A stretch of 8,262 bases of DNA from Phycisphaerae bacterium. GTDB lineage: Bacteria; Planctomycetota; Phycisphaerae; JAJVII01. The stretch is taken from NCBI GenBank assembly GCA_028706835.1, contig JAQTVL010000180.1, forward strand, positions 1 to 8,262, in the 5' to 3' direction. Positions 1-7,579 of this stretch are shown piece by piece (the first letter of the stretch is position 1; every line of letters begins with the position of its first letter). The notes below the pieces were generated by a model. That model did not search any database. It saw only the letters and a list, made by a program, of their open reading frames with translations, and was not told the origin of the DNA. Made by a program: the position numbers and the translations under genes.

Positions 1-201
1 CAGAATCTTCAGGCACTCTTCCTCGATGTCGACCTCCTGGCGATCGAGTTCGTTGTCGGCGGCCATGACGGCCTTGGCCAACTCGACATCCCGGCGGACC
101 AGGGCGTCGACCGCCCGCACGAGCGTTTCTTCCACGCGCGTGCCGTACGACACCAGCGACCGCTTCAACGCCTCGATAGTCCGCTTTGCATGAACGCTCA
201 T
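1..201 (-). CDS. phoU: PhoU, phosphate-signalling regulator (N-terminal 67 residues; runs off the window)
   Basis: PhoU is a cytoplasmic helical-bundle protein that links the Pst transporter to the PhoR kinase and keeps the Pho response off when phosphate is plentiful. Only the first 67 codons are present. The visible peptide begins MSVHAKRTIEALKRSL and is entirely charged amphipathic helix, with a VEETLVRAVDAL segment at about 24-35 and an ELDRQEVDIEEE segment at about 51-62. These match the first two helices of a PhoU repeat, in which acidic residues bind metal. The ATG at 201 is preceded by AAGG (209-212) at a 7-base spacing, overlapping the end of pstB2. The gene lies 11 bases after the pstB2 stop, as the last visible gene of the pst operon. 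Identification rests on this N-terminal pattern plus the position; the rest of the gene is outside the window. Confidence 0.9.
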   Translation of the reverse strand, partial: MSVHAKRTIEALKRSLVSYGTRVEETLVRAVDALVRRDVELAKAVMAADNELDRQEVDIEEECLKIL

Positions 202-212
202 GATTTCGCCTT

Positions 213-995
<783 letters not shown>

Positions 996-1002
996 GTCCT
1001 CA

Positions 1003-1764
1003 TCATCCGAAAACGCCACGAACGTAGTCGTACGTCAGGCGATTGGCGTTGCTGTCGCCGAACATCTCCTCGGTCGGGCCTTCCTGCACCAGCTCGCCTT
1101 TGTTAAGGAAGCAGGTGCGGTCCGACAGCCGGCGGGCCTGCTGCACCAGGTTGGTCACCAGGATGATCGTCATCCGCTCTTTCAATTCCACCAGCATGTC
1201 TTCGATCCGCATGGTCGTCACCGGATCGATCGCGATGGAAAACTCGTCCAGGCAGAGGATTTCCGGGTCGTGCGACAGCGCCCGGGCGATCGTCAGCCGC
1301 TGCTGCTGCCCGCCCGACAGCATCGAGCCGAGGCTGTCCAGCCGGTCCTTCACCTCGTCCCACAGCGCCGCCTTGGTCAGGCAATCCTCGACGATGTGGC
1401 CGAGAAGTTCCTTGTCGCGTACGCCGGCCATCCGCGGGGCGTAGGCCACGTTGTCGAACACCGACATCGGCAGGCCCACCGGGAGCGGGAAGACCATTCC
1501 AATCCGCCGGCGGAGCGAGTAGACGTCGCCGCCGGCATGGATGTTCAGCCCGTCAATGCATATCTGGCCGTCAACGTGCGAGCCCGCAATGATCTCGATG
1601 GTGCGATTGAGGCACTTGAGCAGCGTGGTCTTGCCGGAGTTGGCCGGGCCGATGATGGCGAAGATGCTGTTCGCCGGCACAGCAAAGGAAATATTGCGCA
1701 GGACGCTCTTGCGCCCGTAGCGGACGCTGAGCGATTGCAGCGAAATCTTTGGATTCCCGGTCAT
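1003..1764 (-). CDS. pstB: PstB1, phosphate ABC transporter ATPase with a degenerate nucleotide site
   Basis: Second nucleotide-binding subunit of the Pst importer, 253 aa, normal length for PstB. It retains a perfect signature LSGGQQQR (149-156) and the Walker B Asp173 and catalytic-type Glu174, but other nucleotide-site motifs have drifted. Walker A is GPANSGKTT (39-47), with Asn42 replacing a consensus Gly. The Q-loop reads VFPLPVGLP, with Pro93 replacing the Gln. Pro after the Walker B Glu is Phe175, and the D-loop is IAID (177-180) in place of SALD. The H-switch is VTNLV, with Asn205 replacing His. I checked the Q-loop, H-switch and PstB2 signature codons on the minus strand and they are in frame. 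The ATG at 1764 has an AAGG unusually close upstream. A 57-base gap with a heptad repeat separates it from pstA, and its stop lies just before the pstB2 ATG. It may bind but poorly hydrolyse ATP at its own Walker site (inference). Confidence 0.95.
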   Translation of the reverse strand: MTGNPKISLQSLSVRYGRKSVLRNISFAVPANSIFAIIGPANSGKTTLLKCLNRTIEIIAGSHVDGQICIDGLNIHAGGDVYSLRRRIGMVFPLPVGLPMSVFDNVAYAPRMAGVRDKELLGHIVEDCLTKAALWDEVKDRLDSLGSMLSGGQQQRLTIARALSHDPEILCLDEFSIAIDPVTTMRIEDMLVELKERMTIILVTNLVQQARRLSDRTCFLNKGELVQEGPTEEMFGDSNANRLTYDYVRGVFG

Positions 1765-1783
1765 TGCCTTAGTCTGAGTTCCT

Positions 1784-1818
1784 CAATTCCACATTCCCAA
1801 TTCCGAATTCCGCATTTC
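1784..1818. repeat. Imperfect 7-bp tandem repeat in the pstA-pstB1 gap
   Basis: Five consecutive heptads fill most of this 57-base gap: CAATTCC, ACATTCC, CAATTCC, GAATTCC and GCATTTC, with a related GAGTTCC one base out of phase at 1776-1782. The consensus is roughly N-M-ATTCC. The shadow translation contains IPHSQFRIPHF, a peptide pattern I recall from misannotated proteins in planctomycete-like genomes; that link is from memory. On the transcribed strand the units read GGAAT, so the tract is purine-rich and lies just upstream of the pstB1 start. A role in translation is possible but not shown. Confidence 0.75.
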
Positions 1819-1821
1819 GCT

Positions 1822-2739
1822 CTACCATTTCTTCCGCCGGCGCAGCCGGACGCGAAGAACCGTCGCCACGCTGTTGAACGCCAGCACGAAGACGACCAGC
1901 ACGAGGGCGGTGGCATAGAGCATCGACTCGGGCATGTTTGGCACATTACGGGAAATCTGGTAGAGGTGGTACGACAAGGCCATGCCCTGCTCGTTGATGC
2001 TGTACGGGAACAGATCCCCGCGCGCGACGACCTTATAGAAGATCGCGCCCGTGACCATGATGGGCGCGGTCTCGCCGGCGGCCCGCGAGACCGCCAGGAT
2101 CACGCCGGTCAGGATGCCGCCGATCGAGTTCGGCAGCACGACCGTCCGGATGGTCTGCCACCGTGTCGCGCCGACGTTCCAGCACGCCTCACGGAACGAA
2201 CGCGGCACCGCCGACAGCGCTTCCTTCGTCGCGACGATGATAACGGGAAGCACCATGACGGCCAGGGTGGCCGACGCCGCCCGGATCGACTGGCCCCACC
2301 GCAGCATGATCACGAAGGCGGCCACGCCGAACAGGGCATGCACGATGCTGGGCACGCCGGACAAATTGACCACCGCCAGGTTGATGACACGGGTAAGCCA
2401 GTTGTCGCGGGCGAACTCGTTCAGGTAGATGCCGGCCAGGATGCCGATGGGCGCCGCCGCCAGCAGCGATAGCGTGACGAAGTAGAGCGTGCCGACCAGG
2501 GCGGGCCAGATGCCGCCGGCGGTCATCCCCTTCCGCGGCACGTCCACGATGAACTCCCACGTCAGGGCCGGAAGAGCCTTCTTCACGAGGCCGATCAGCA
2601 CGGCGGCCAGCGGCAGAAAGATCGCCAGCGATGCCAGGCTCAGGCACACCACCGCCACCCGTTGCGACCGAAGCCGCCTCCGCACCGCCGGAGTGGCGAC
2701 GAAGAGCGCCTTGGCCGGGATGTCGGCGGGATCGCTCAT
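1822..2739 (-). CDS. pstA: PstA, phosphate ABC transporter permease
   Basis: Inner-membrane permease that pairs with PstC to form the phosphate channel; 305 aa. About six hydrophobic segments are visible, near residues 28-50, 79-106, 124-148, 158-172, 203-222 and 276-296, consistent with the six-helix binding-protein-dependent permease fold. The cytoplasmic EAA loop that docks on the ATPase is EACWNVGATRWQTIRTVVLP (184-203), followed by the strongly conserved SRAAGETAPI region (218-227). The C-terminus is a basic RVRLRRRKKW tail, expected to be cytoplasmic. The ATG overlaps the pstC stop as ATGA (2736-2739), and GGGGGA lies 4 bases upstream inside pstC, so translation is probably coupled to pstC. 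Separation from PstC is based on gene order and on the AAGETAP motif. No defects seen. Confidence 0.97.
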   Translation of the reverse strand: MSDPADIPAKALFVATPAVRRRLRSQRVAVVCLSLASLAIFLPLAAVLIGLVKKALPALTWEFIVDVPRKGMTAGGIWPALVGTLYFVTLSLLAAAPIGILAGIYLNEFARDNWLTRVINLAVVNLSGVPSIVHALFGVAAFVIMLRWGQSIRAASATLAVMVLPVIIVATKEALSAVPRSFREACWNVGATRWQTIRTVVLPNSIGGILTGVILAVSRAAGETAPIMVTGAIFYKVVARGDLFPYSINEQGMALSYHLYQISRNVPNMPESMLYATALVLVVFVLAFNSVATVLRVRLRRRKKW

Positions 2740-3728
2740 TTCTTCCCCCGGATGCCGCGGACGATCAGGTCGGCGGTCAGGTTGACGATGAAGGTCATCA
2801 GGAACAGCACCGAGCCGAGCAGGAACAGGGCTCGGTAGTGCAGGCCGCCGGCTTCGACCTCGCCGAGCTCCGACGCGATCGTGGCCGTCATGGTGCCGAC
2901 CGAGCTGAGCGGATGGAGGTAGGGGAAGGCGCCGTCAATCGGCATGGCGATCGACTGGCCGGTGCACATCAGCACCGCCATCGTCTCGCCGATCGCCCGA
3001 CCGACGCCGAGCAGGGCCGCGGCCAGCAGGCCGCTGCGCGCCGCCGGGAAGAGCACCTTGCGGACCATCTGCCAGCGCGTGGCGCCAAGGGCTTCCGCCG
3101 CCTCGCGAAAGGTGTCGGGCACAGCCCGCAAAGCATCCTCGCCGATCGATACGACGATCGGAACGCTCATCAGCCCGACGATCAGCCCGGCGTTGAGGGC
3201 GTTCACGCCGGTGTCGGCGCCGGTAAACCGGACGATGACCGGGCCGAGCATTTTCAGCCCGATGAAACCCCACACCACCGACGGCACGGCGGCCAGCAGT
3301 TCGACGACGATCTTGAGCGTTTCGCGGACGCGGCGGGAACAGAACTCGCTGATCAGCACGGCGGTGGCCAGCCCGAACGGCACGGCGAACAGCATCGCCA
3401 GGATGGTGACCGCGCCGGTGCCCACCATCAGCGAGAGGATTCCGAACGTCGGGTTCTGGCTGGTCGGATACCAGTCGGACGTGGCGAAGAACTCATGGAT
3501 GCCATGGCCCATCCGCAGGAACGGCAGCCCTTCGCACAGGATGAACAGGAAGATCGCCGTGACGAACAGGATCGAGCTGATCCCGCACAGCTTGATCAGG
3601 CCGACCATCGCCCACTCGCGCAGCAGCCAGAACCGGCGCCACCACACGCCGCGAACGCCGGCCAGCCGGTGCGCCGCCCGCGCCGATCCAGCCGGCACGG
3701 TCAGTGAAGATGTAGCCGTCGATGCCAT
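2736..3728 (-). CDS. pstC: PstC, phosphate ABC transporter permease
   Basis: Inner-membrane permease partner of PstA; 330 aa. Hydrophobic segments are near residues 44-66, 97-124, 140-166, 179-198, 228-255 and 300-322, matching the six-helix layout, with a periplasmic loop between the first two. The EAA coupling loop is EAAEALGATRWQMVRKVLFP (209-228), followed by GVGRAIGETMAVLM (241-254), characteristic of PstC. The N-terminus has about 40 residues before the first membrane helix, containing WWRRFW, somewhat longer than in E. coli PstC; an internal Met41 just before that helix is a possible alternative start. Ribosome binding at the ATG at 3728 looks weak. The gene follows pstS after 91 bases containing two hairpins and overlaps pstA by 4 bases. 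Confidence 0.97.
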   Translation of the reverse strand: MASTATSSLTVPAGSARAAHRLAGVRGVWWRRFWLLREWAMVGLIKLCGISSILFVTAIFLFILCEGLPFLRMGHGIHEFFATSDWYPTSQNPTFGILSLMVGTGAVTILAMLFAVPFGLATAVLISEFCSRRVRETLKIVVELLAAVPSVVWGFIGLKMLGPVIVRFTGADTGVNALNAGLIVGLMSVPIVVSIGEDALRAVPDTFREAAEALGATRWQMVRKVLFPAARSGLLAAALLGVGRAIGETMAVLMCTGQSIAMPIDGAFPYLHPLSSVGTMTATIASELGEVEAGGLHYRALFLLGSVLFLMTFIVNLTADLIVRGIRGKK

Positions 3729-3762
3729 CGATTCTTGGTCCCGGGAAACGGGCCGTCCCCGG

Positions 3763-3794
3763 TCCGCCGCCGGCTCGTCACATCGGGCGGCGGA
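3763..3794 (-). other. Intergenic hairpin 2 between pstS and pstC
   Basis: A perfect 9-bp inverted repeat, tccgccgcc (3763-3771) and ggcggcgga (3786-3794), encloses a 14-base loop. The GC-rich stem would be very stable in the pstS-pstC transcript. No T-run follows in the direction of transcription, so it does not look like a simple intrinsic terminator. It shares two bases with the neighbouring hairpin (3793-3815), so the two cannot both form completely. Confidence 0.6.
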
Positions 3795-3815
3795 TCGGGG
3801 GGCAACGGCCCGATC
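3793..3815 (-). other. Intergenic hairpin 1, just after the pstS stop
   Basis: A perfect 7-bp inverted repeat, gatcggg (3793-3799) and cccgatc (3809-3815), with a 9-base loop begins 4 bases after the pstS stop codon. There is no following T-run. Its place directly behind the binding-protein gene suits a 3' stabiliser or partial terminator, allowing more PstS than permease to be made. This is known for binding-protein operons in general; for this locus it is inference. Confidence 0.6.
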
Positions 3816-3819
3816 AGGT

Positions 3820-4695
3820 TCACTTCGCGTTCAGCGGAATATAGCCGGCCTTAACCAGGATTTCCTGGCCCTTCGGCCCGACGACCCACTTGAGGTAGGC
3901 CTGCACGTAGTCCGGGGCGTCCGCCAGCGAATACATCAAGAGCGAACGCGACAGCGGGTACTTGCCGGCCAGTGTGTTCTCGAGCGTCGGTTCGTAGGAC
4001 GTGTCGCCGGCCTTCTTGGCGATCTTGACGAACTTGACCTTGTCGTTCTTGTAGCCCATTCCGCTGTAGCCGATCGCGCCCTTGGTCGCGGCCACCATGT
4101 CCACCACTTCCTGCGAGCCGGACCCCTGGCGGATGTCCTTGCGGAAATCCTTCTTGCCCAGCACGTGCTCGTTGAAATACTGATACGTGCCGGAGCTGTT
4201 CTGCCGGCCGACCGTCACGATGCCGTCGCCGATCTTGCTGCCGTCGATGCCGACTTCGGACCACTTGGCCGCGGGGTTTTCCTTGCCGAAGATCTTGGCC
4301 AACTGCTCCATCGTCAACTCCGTGACCGGGTTGTCCGGATGAACGTAGATGGCCAGGGCGTCGTAGCCGACCTTGGTCTCCACCGGCCCCTTGCCCGTCT
4401 TGCCCTGTATCTTCTTCTTTTCGTCAGCGCTCATGTCACGGCTGGCGTTGGCGATGTCGGTGACGCCCTTGATCAGATTGCCGATGCCCACGCCGGAGCC
4501 GCCGCCGGAGACCTCGACGGTCACGTCGCTGGCCGCCTTGGGATACTCCTCCGCCCAGGTCTGCGCAACATTGACCATGGTGTCCGAGCCGCTGTTGCGG
4601 ATGACCTTGCCCTTCTTGTCGCCGGAGCCCTTGCAGCCGGATGTGAATGGAAGAACCGCCAGTACCGCCATCGCCACCATGATTCGTCGCGTCAT
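3820..4695 (-). CDS. pstS: PstS, periplasmic phosphate-binding lipoprotein
   Basis: High-affinity phosphate receptor that hands phosphate to PstCA; 291 aa from the ATG at 4695. The N-terminus MTRRIMVAMAVLAVLPF is a short basic-hydrophobic signal peptide ending at TSGC, so Cys21 is the probable lipidated residue, although Thr at -3 is not the usual Leu. Phosphate-binding segments follow in the expected order: GSDTM (36-40), SGGGSGVGIG (63-72), ASRDM (84-88) and GRQNSSGTY (163-171), then AIGYSGMGY (207-215). The C-terminus is complete. Start choice: the frame stays open to an ATG at 4737, but that would put 14 charged residues before the signal peptide and would lie at the predicted transcript start; the ATG at 4695 has GAGGGAG at a 6-base spacing. 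A separate promoter with a candidate Pho box lies upstream, downstream of phoR. Confidence 0.97.
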   Translation of the reverse strand: MTRRIMVAMAVLAVLPFTSGCKGSGDKKGKVIRNSGSDTMVNVAQTWAEEYPKAASDVTVEVSGGGSGVGIGNLIKGVTDIANASRDMSADEKKKIQGKTGKGPVETKVGYDALAIYVHPDNPVTELTMEQLAKIFGKENPAAKWSEVGIDGSKIGDGIVTVGRQNSSGTYQYFNEHVLGKKDFRKDIRQGSGSQEVVDMVAATKGAIGYSGMGYKNDKVKFVKIAKKAGDTSYEPTLENTLAGKYPLSRSLLMYSLADAPDYVQAYLKWVVGPKGQEILVKAGYIPLNAK

Positions 4696-4701
4696 GTTTG
4701 T

Positions 4702-4708
4702 CTCCCTC
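4702..4708 (-). promoter_or_regulatory. Ribosome binding site deciding the pstS start
   Basis: GAGGGAG on the minus strand lies 6 bases before the ATG at 4695. It is the strongest Shine-Dalgarno match I noticed in the window and supports the internal start over the upstream ATG at 4737. A strong site fits the need for PstS in excess over the permease. Confidence 0.8.
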
Positions 4709-4745
4709 AAGCGTGTTTGTCGTTCTCTGCTGTCCATGCGCTGGA

Positions 4746-4779
4746 AGGATAGGCCAGGCGTGTTAGCGTTGCGCTAAGA
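4746..4779 (-). promoter_or_regulatory. Candidate Pho box and promoter of pstS
   Basis: Between phoR and pstS the minus strand carries TCTTAGCGCAACGCTAACAC (4760-4779), then 8 bases, then TATCCT (4746-4751) as a possible -10. Two 8-base half-sites, CTTAGCGC and GCTAACAC, start 11 bases apart, the period used by OmpR/PhoB-family regulators, and no good -35 is present, as in activator-dependent Pho promoters. The element matches 14 of 20 bases upstream of phoB (7430-7449). The predicted transcript would start near 4739, leaving a leader of roughly 45 bases before the pstS ATG. The match alone is not statistically strong. Confidence 0.45.
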
Positions 4780-4782
4780 CGC
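4758..4782. repeat. 25-bp imperfect palindrome after phoR
   Basis: Arms gcgtgttagcg (4758-4768) and cgctaagacgc (4772-4782) are complementary at 10 of 11 positions around a 3-base ttg centre. It begins 2 bases beyond the phoR stop and overlaps the candidate Pho box almost exactly. It could be an operator dyad or an RNA hairpin at the end of the phoBR message. There is no following T-run to make it a classical terminator. Confidence 0.6.
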
Positions 4783-4784
4783 GA

Positions 4785-6578
<1,794 letters not shown>

Positions 6579-6593
6579 GGGGCACTCGTTGAA

Positions 6594-6670
6594 GTAGCAC
6601 GGGCATCTTGCCCGTGTCCGGGAACCTTGCTAGCCCAGGCACTCGAACATGGGCGAGACGCCCATGCTAC
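6594..6670. repeat. REP/BIME-like inverted pair of hairpins between phoB and phoR
   Basis: Two 23-base modules face each other: one on the plus strand at 6594-6616 and one on the minus strand at 6648-6670. Each is GTAGCA followed by a 7-bp stem (YGGGCRT-like) with a 3-base TCT loop. They differ at four positions, which form two base pairs: T-A against C-G and G-C against A-T, so both differences are compensatory. The outer GTAGCA ends are themselves inverted (GTAGCA...TGCTAC). This is the structure of a bacterial interspersed REP pair. The shadow translation contains ARASCPCP and HGRDAHAT, which I recall from intergenic repeats in PVC-group genomes. Confidence 0.75.
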
Positions 6671-6680
6671 GGCCGGGCGA

Positions 6681-6699
6681 CGTCTTCAAGACGCGGCTA
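6681..6699. repeat. Third REP-like hairpin touching the phoB stop codon
   Basis: The plus strand reads cgtcttcaagacg (6681-6693) followed by cggcta. On the minus strand this is TAGC, CG and then a small CGTCTTGAAGACG dyad, resembling the TAGC-plus-hairpin layout of the two modules at 6594-6670. The TAG at 6699-6697 is also the phoB stop codon, so the repeat abuts or supplies the end of phoB. The stem is short and similarity to the other modules is only in layout. Confidence 0.45.
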
Positions 6700-7386
6700 T
6701 TCGTCCTTGAACCGGTAGCCGACCCCGCGCACGGTCTCGATCAGATCGCCGGCCTGGCCCAACTTCCGCCGCAGCGAGACCATGTGAACGTCGACCGAGC
6801 GGTCGGTGACAATCACGTCGGGGCCCTGCGCGCCCTCGACGATCTGGACCCGCGTGAACACCCAGCCGGGCTGGCGGACCAGCAGGTGCAGGATGCGAAA
6901 CTCCGTGTGCGTCATTTCGACCGGCTGGCCGGCCACCAGCACCTCGTGCCGGCCGGGGTGAACGGTGATCGGCCCGCCGACGACGACCTCAGCCTCGTCC
7001 GGCTGCTCGCCGGCCTTTCGCCGCAGCACAGCCCGCACCCGCGCCAGCAGCACGCGCGGGCTGAACGGCTTGGTCACGTAATCGTCGGCCCCGAGTTCCA
7101 GCCCGGCCACGATGTCCGCCTCTTCGCCCTTGGCCGTGAGCATAACGACCGGGATCGTCCGCGTCTTGGCGTCGCCCTTGAGCTCGCGGCAGACTTGCAA
7201 GCCGTCGATCCGCGGCAGCATCAGGTCGAGCAGGATCAGGTCGGGCATCTTCAGCCGGGCGGCCTTGAGCGCGTCCTCGCCGCTGCCGACGCAGGACACC
7301 TGGTATCCGTTCTTGGCGAGGTTGTAGCGCACGAGTTCCTGGATGTTCTCCTCGTCGTCGACAACCAGCACGTGTTGTTTGGCCAT
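6697..7386 (-). CDS. phoB: PhoB/PhoP-type response regulator, OmpR family
   Basis: DNA-binding response regulator that activates the phosphate-starvation genes when phosphorylated by PhoR; 229 aa from the ATG at 7386. The receiver domain (about 5-120) has acidic residues Asp10/Asp11, phospho-acceptor Asp54 in LILLDLMLP, Thr84 in VMLTAKG and Lys106 in YVTKPF, all in their usual places. The winged-helix domain (about 132-227) includes TEFRILHLL (161-169), the recognition-helix region TDRSVDVHMVSLRRKLG and the ending ETVRGVGYRF. Start choice: the frame opens at a TTG at 7404, but MAKQHVLVVDDEE beginning at 7386 is the standard family N-terminus, with GGAG and GGAT upstream. A predicted promoter about 45 bases upstream overlaps a possible Pho box, suggesting autoregulation. 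Some lineages name this gene phoP; pst and phoU linkage supports the role. Confidence 0.96.
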   Translation of the reverse strand: MAKQHVLVVDDEENIQELVRYNLAKNGYQVSCVGSGEDALKAARLKMPDLILLDLMLPRIDGLQVCRELKGDAKTRTIPVVMLTAKGEEADIVAGLELGADDYVTKPFSPRVLLARVRAVLRRKAGEQPDEAEVVVGGPITVHPGRHEVLVAGQPVEMTHTEFRILHLLVRQPGWVFTRVQIVEGAQGPDVIVTDRSVDVHMVSLRRKLGQAGDLIETVRGVGYRFKDE

Positions 7387-7428
7387 AGTGAATCCGCTCC
7401 GCAAGCAGGCAATCGTTCTGGAGCGAAG

Positions 7429-7458
7429 AGTATAAGAACTGCGTTAAGAAATCGTCAG
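7429..7458 (-). promoter_or_regulatory. Candidate phoB promoter with overlapping Pho-box-like repeat
   Basis: On the minus strand CTGACG (7453-7458) is separated by 18 bases from TATACT (7429-7434), a five-of-six match to the -10 consensus. Across the spacer and the -10 lies TCTTAACGCAGTTCTTATAC (7430-7449), with TTCTTA repeated 12 bases apart, resembling the element upstream of pstS. The predicted start near 7421 gives a leader of about 35 bases to the ATG at 7386. The promoter call is reasonable; the regulator-site call is tentative. Confidence 0.45.
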
Positions 7459-7501
7459 GGCCGCGCAATCTTTGCGTGAAGGCCCGCCAGCCGATGGGGG
7501 C

Positions 7502-7510
7502 ATTCTACCA
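7502..7510 (-). promoter_or_regulatory. Possible extended -10 element upstream of phoB
   Basis: The minus strand reads TGGTAGAAT, an extended -10 (TGn) joined to TAGAAT. No convincing -35 precedes it; the upstream bases are a C-run. It could be a second, weaker start for phoB lying between the nonamer repeat and the main candidate promoter. A nine-base match in high-GC DNA is weak evidence. Confidence 0.2.
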
Positions 7511-7523
7511 CGCGCGGGGGGAA

Positions 7524-7579
7524 ATAGGACTTATGGGACTCATGCGACTCATAGGTCCCATTCGTCCCATAGGTCCTAT
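7524..7579. repeat. Palindromic nonamer tandem repeat at the end of the MFS gene
   Basis: Six 9-base units run from 7524. The first three fit ATNSGACTY and the last three ATNSGTCCY, so the array is both a 9-bp tandem repeat and an imperfect 56-bp inverted repeat (22 of 28 positions pair between halves). The TAG stop of the MFS gene (7576-7578) lies inside the last unit. In transcripts it would fold into a long imperfect hairpin. No T-run follows, so a terminator role is uncertain. The peptide shadow (GPIRPIGP) again recalls planctomycete-type intergenic repeats, from memory. Confidence 0.75.

Noticed and set aside
3820..4737. pstS start at the upstream ATG at 4737
   Set aside because: Puts a charged 14-residue extension before a complete signal peptide and lies at the predicted transcript start; the ATG at 4695 has a strong ribosome binding site.
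2944..4752. 602-codon plus-strand open frame across pstC and pstS
   Set aside because: Antisense to well-supported pstC and pstS, no family motifs, low-complexity shadow composition.
6594..6699. CRISPR array or insertion-sequence ends
   Set aside because: There are only two or three modules, in opposite orientations, with no regular spacers, transposase or target-site duplication visible; a REP-type pair fits better.
6697..7404. TTG start of phoB at 7404
   Set aside because: Adds six residues before the conserved MAKQHVLVVDDE N-terminus and shortens the leader from the predicted promoter; the ATG at 7386 fits the family.
7459..7523. Search for an intrinsic terminator between the MFS gene and phoB
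   Set aside because: Only a weak 5-bp stem (CGCAA/TTGCG) without a T-run was seen, so no terminator is called.
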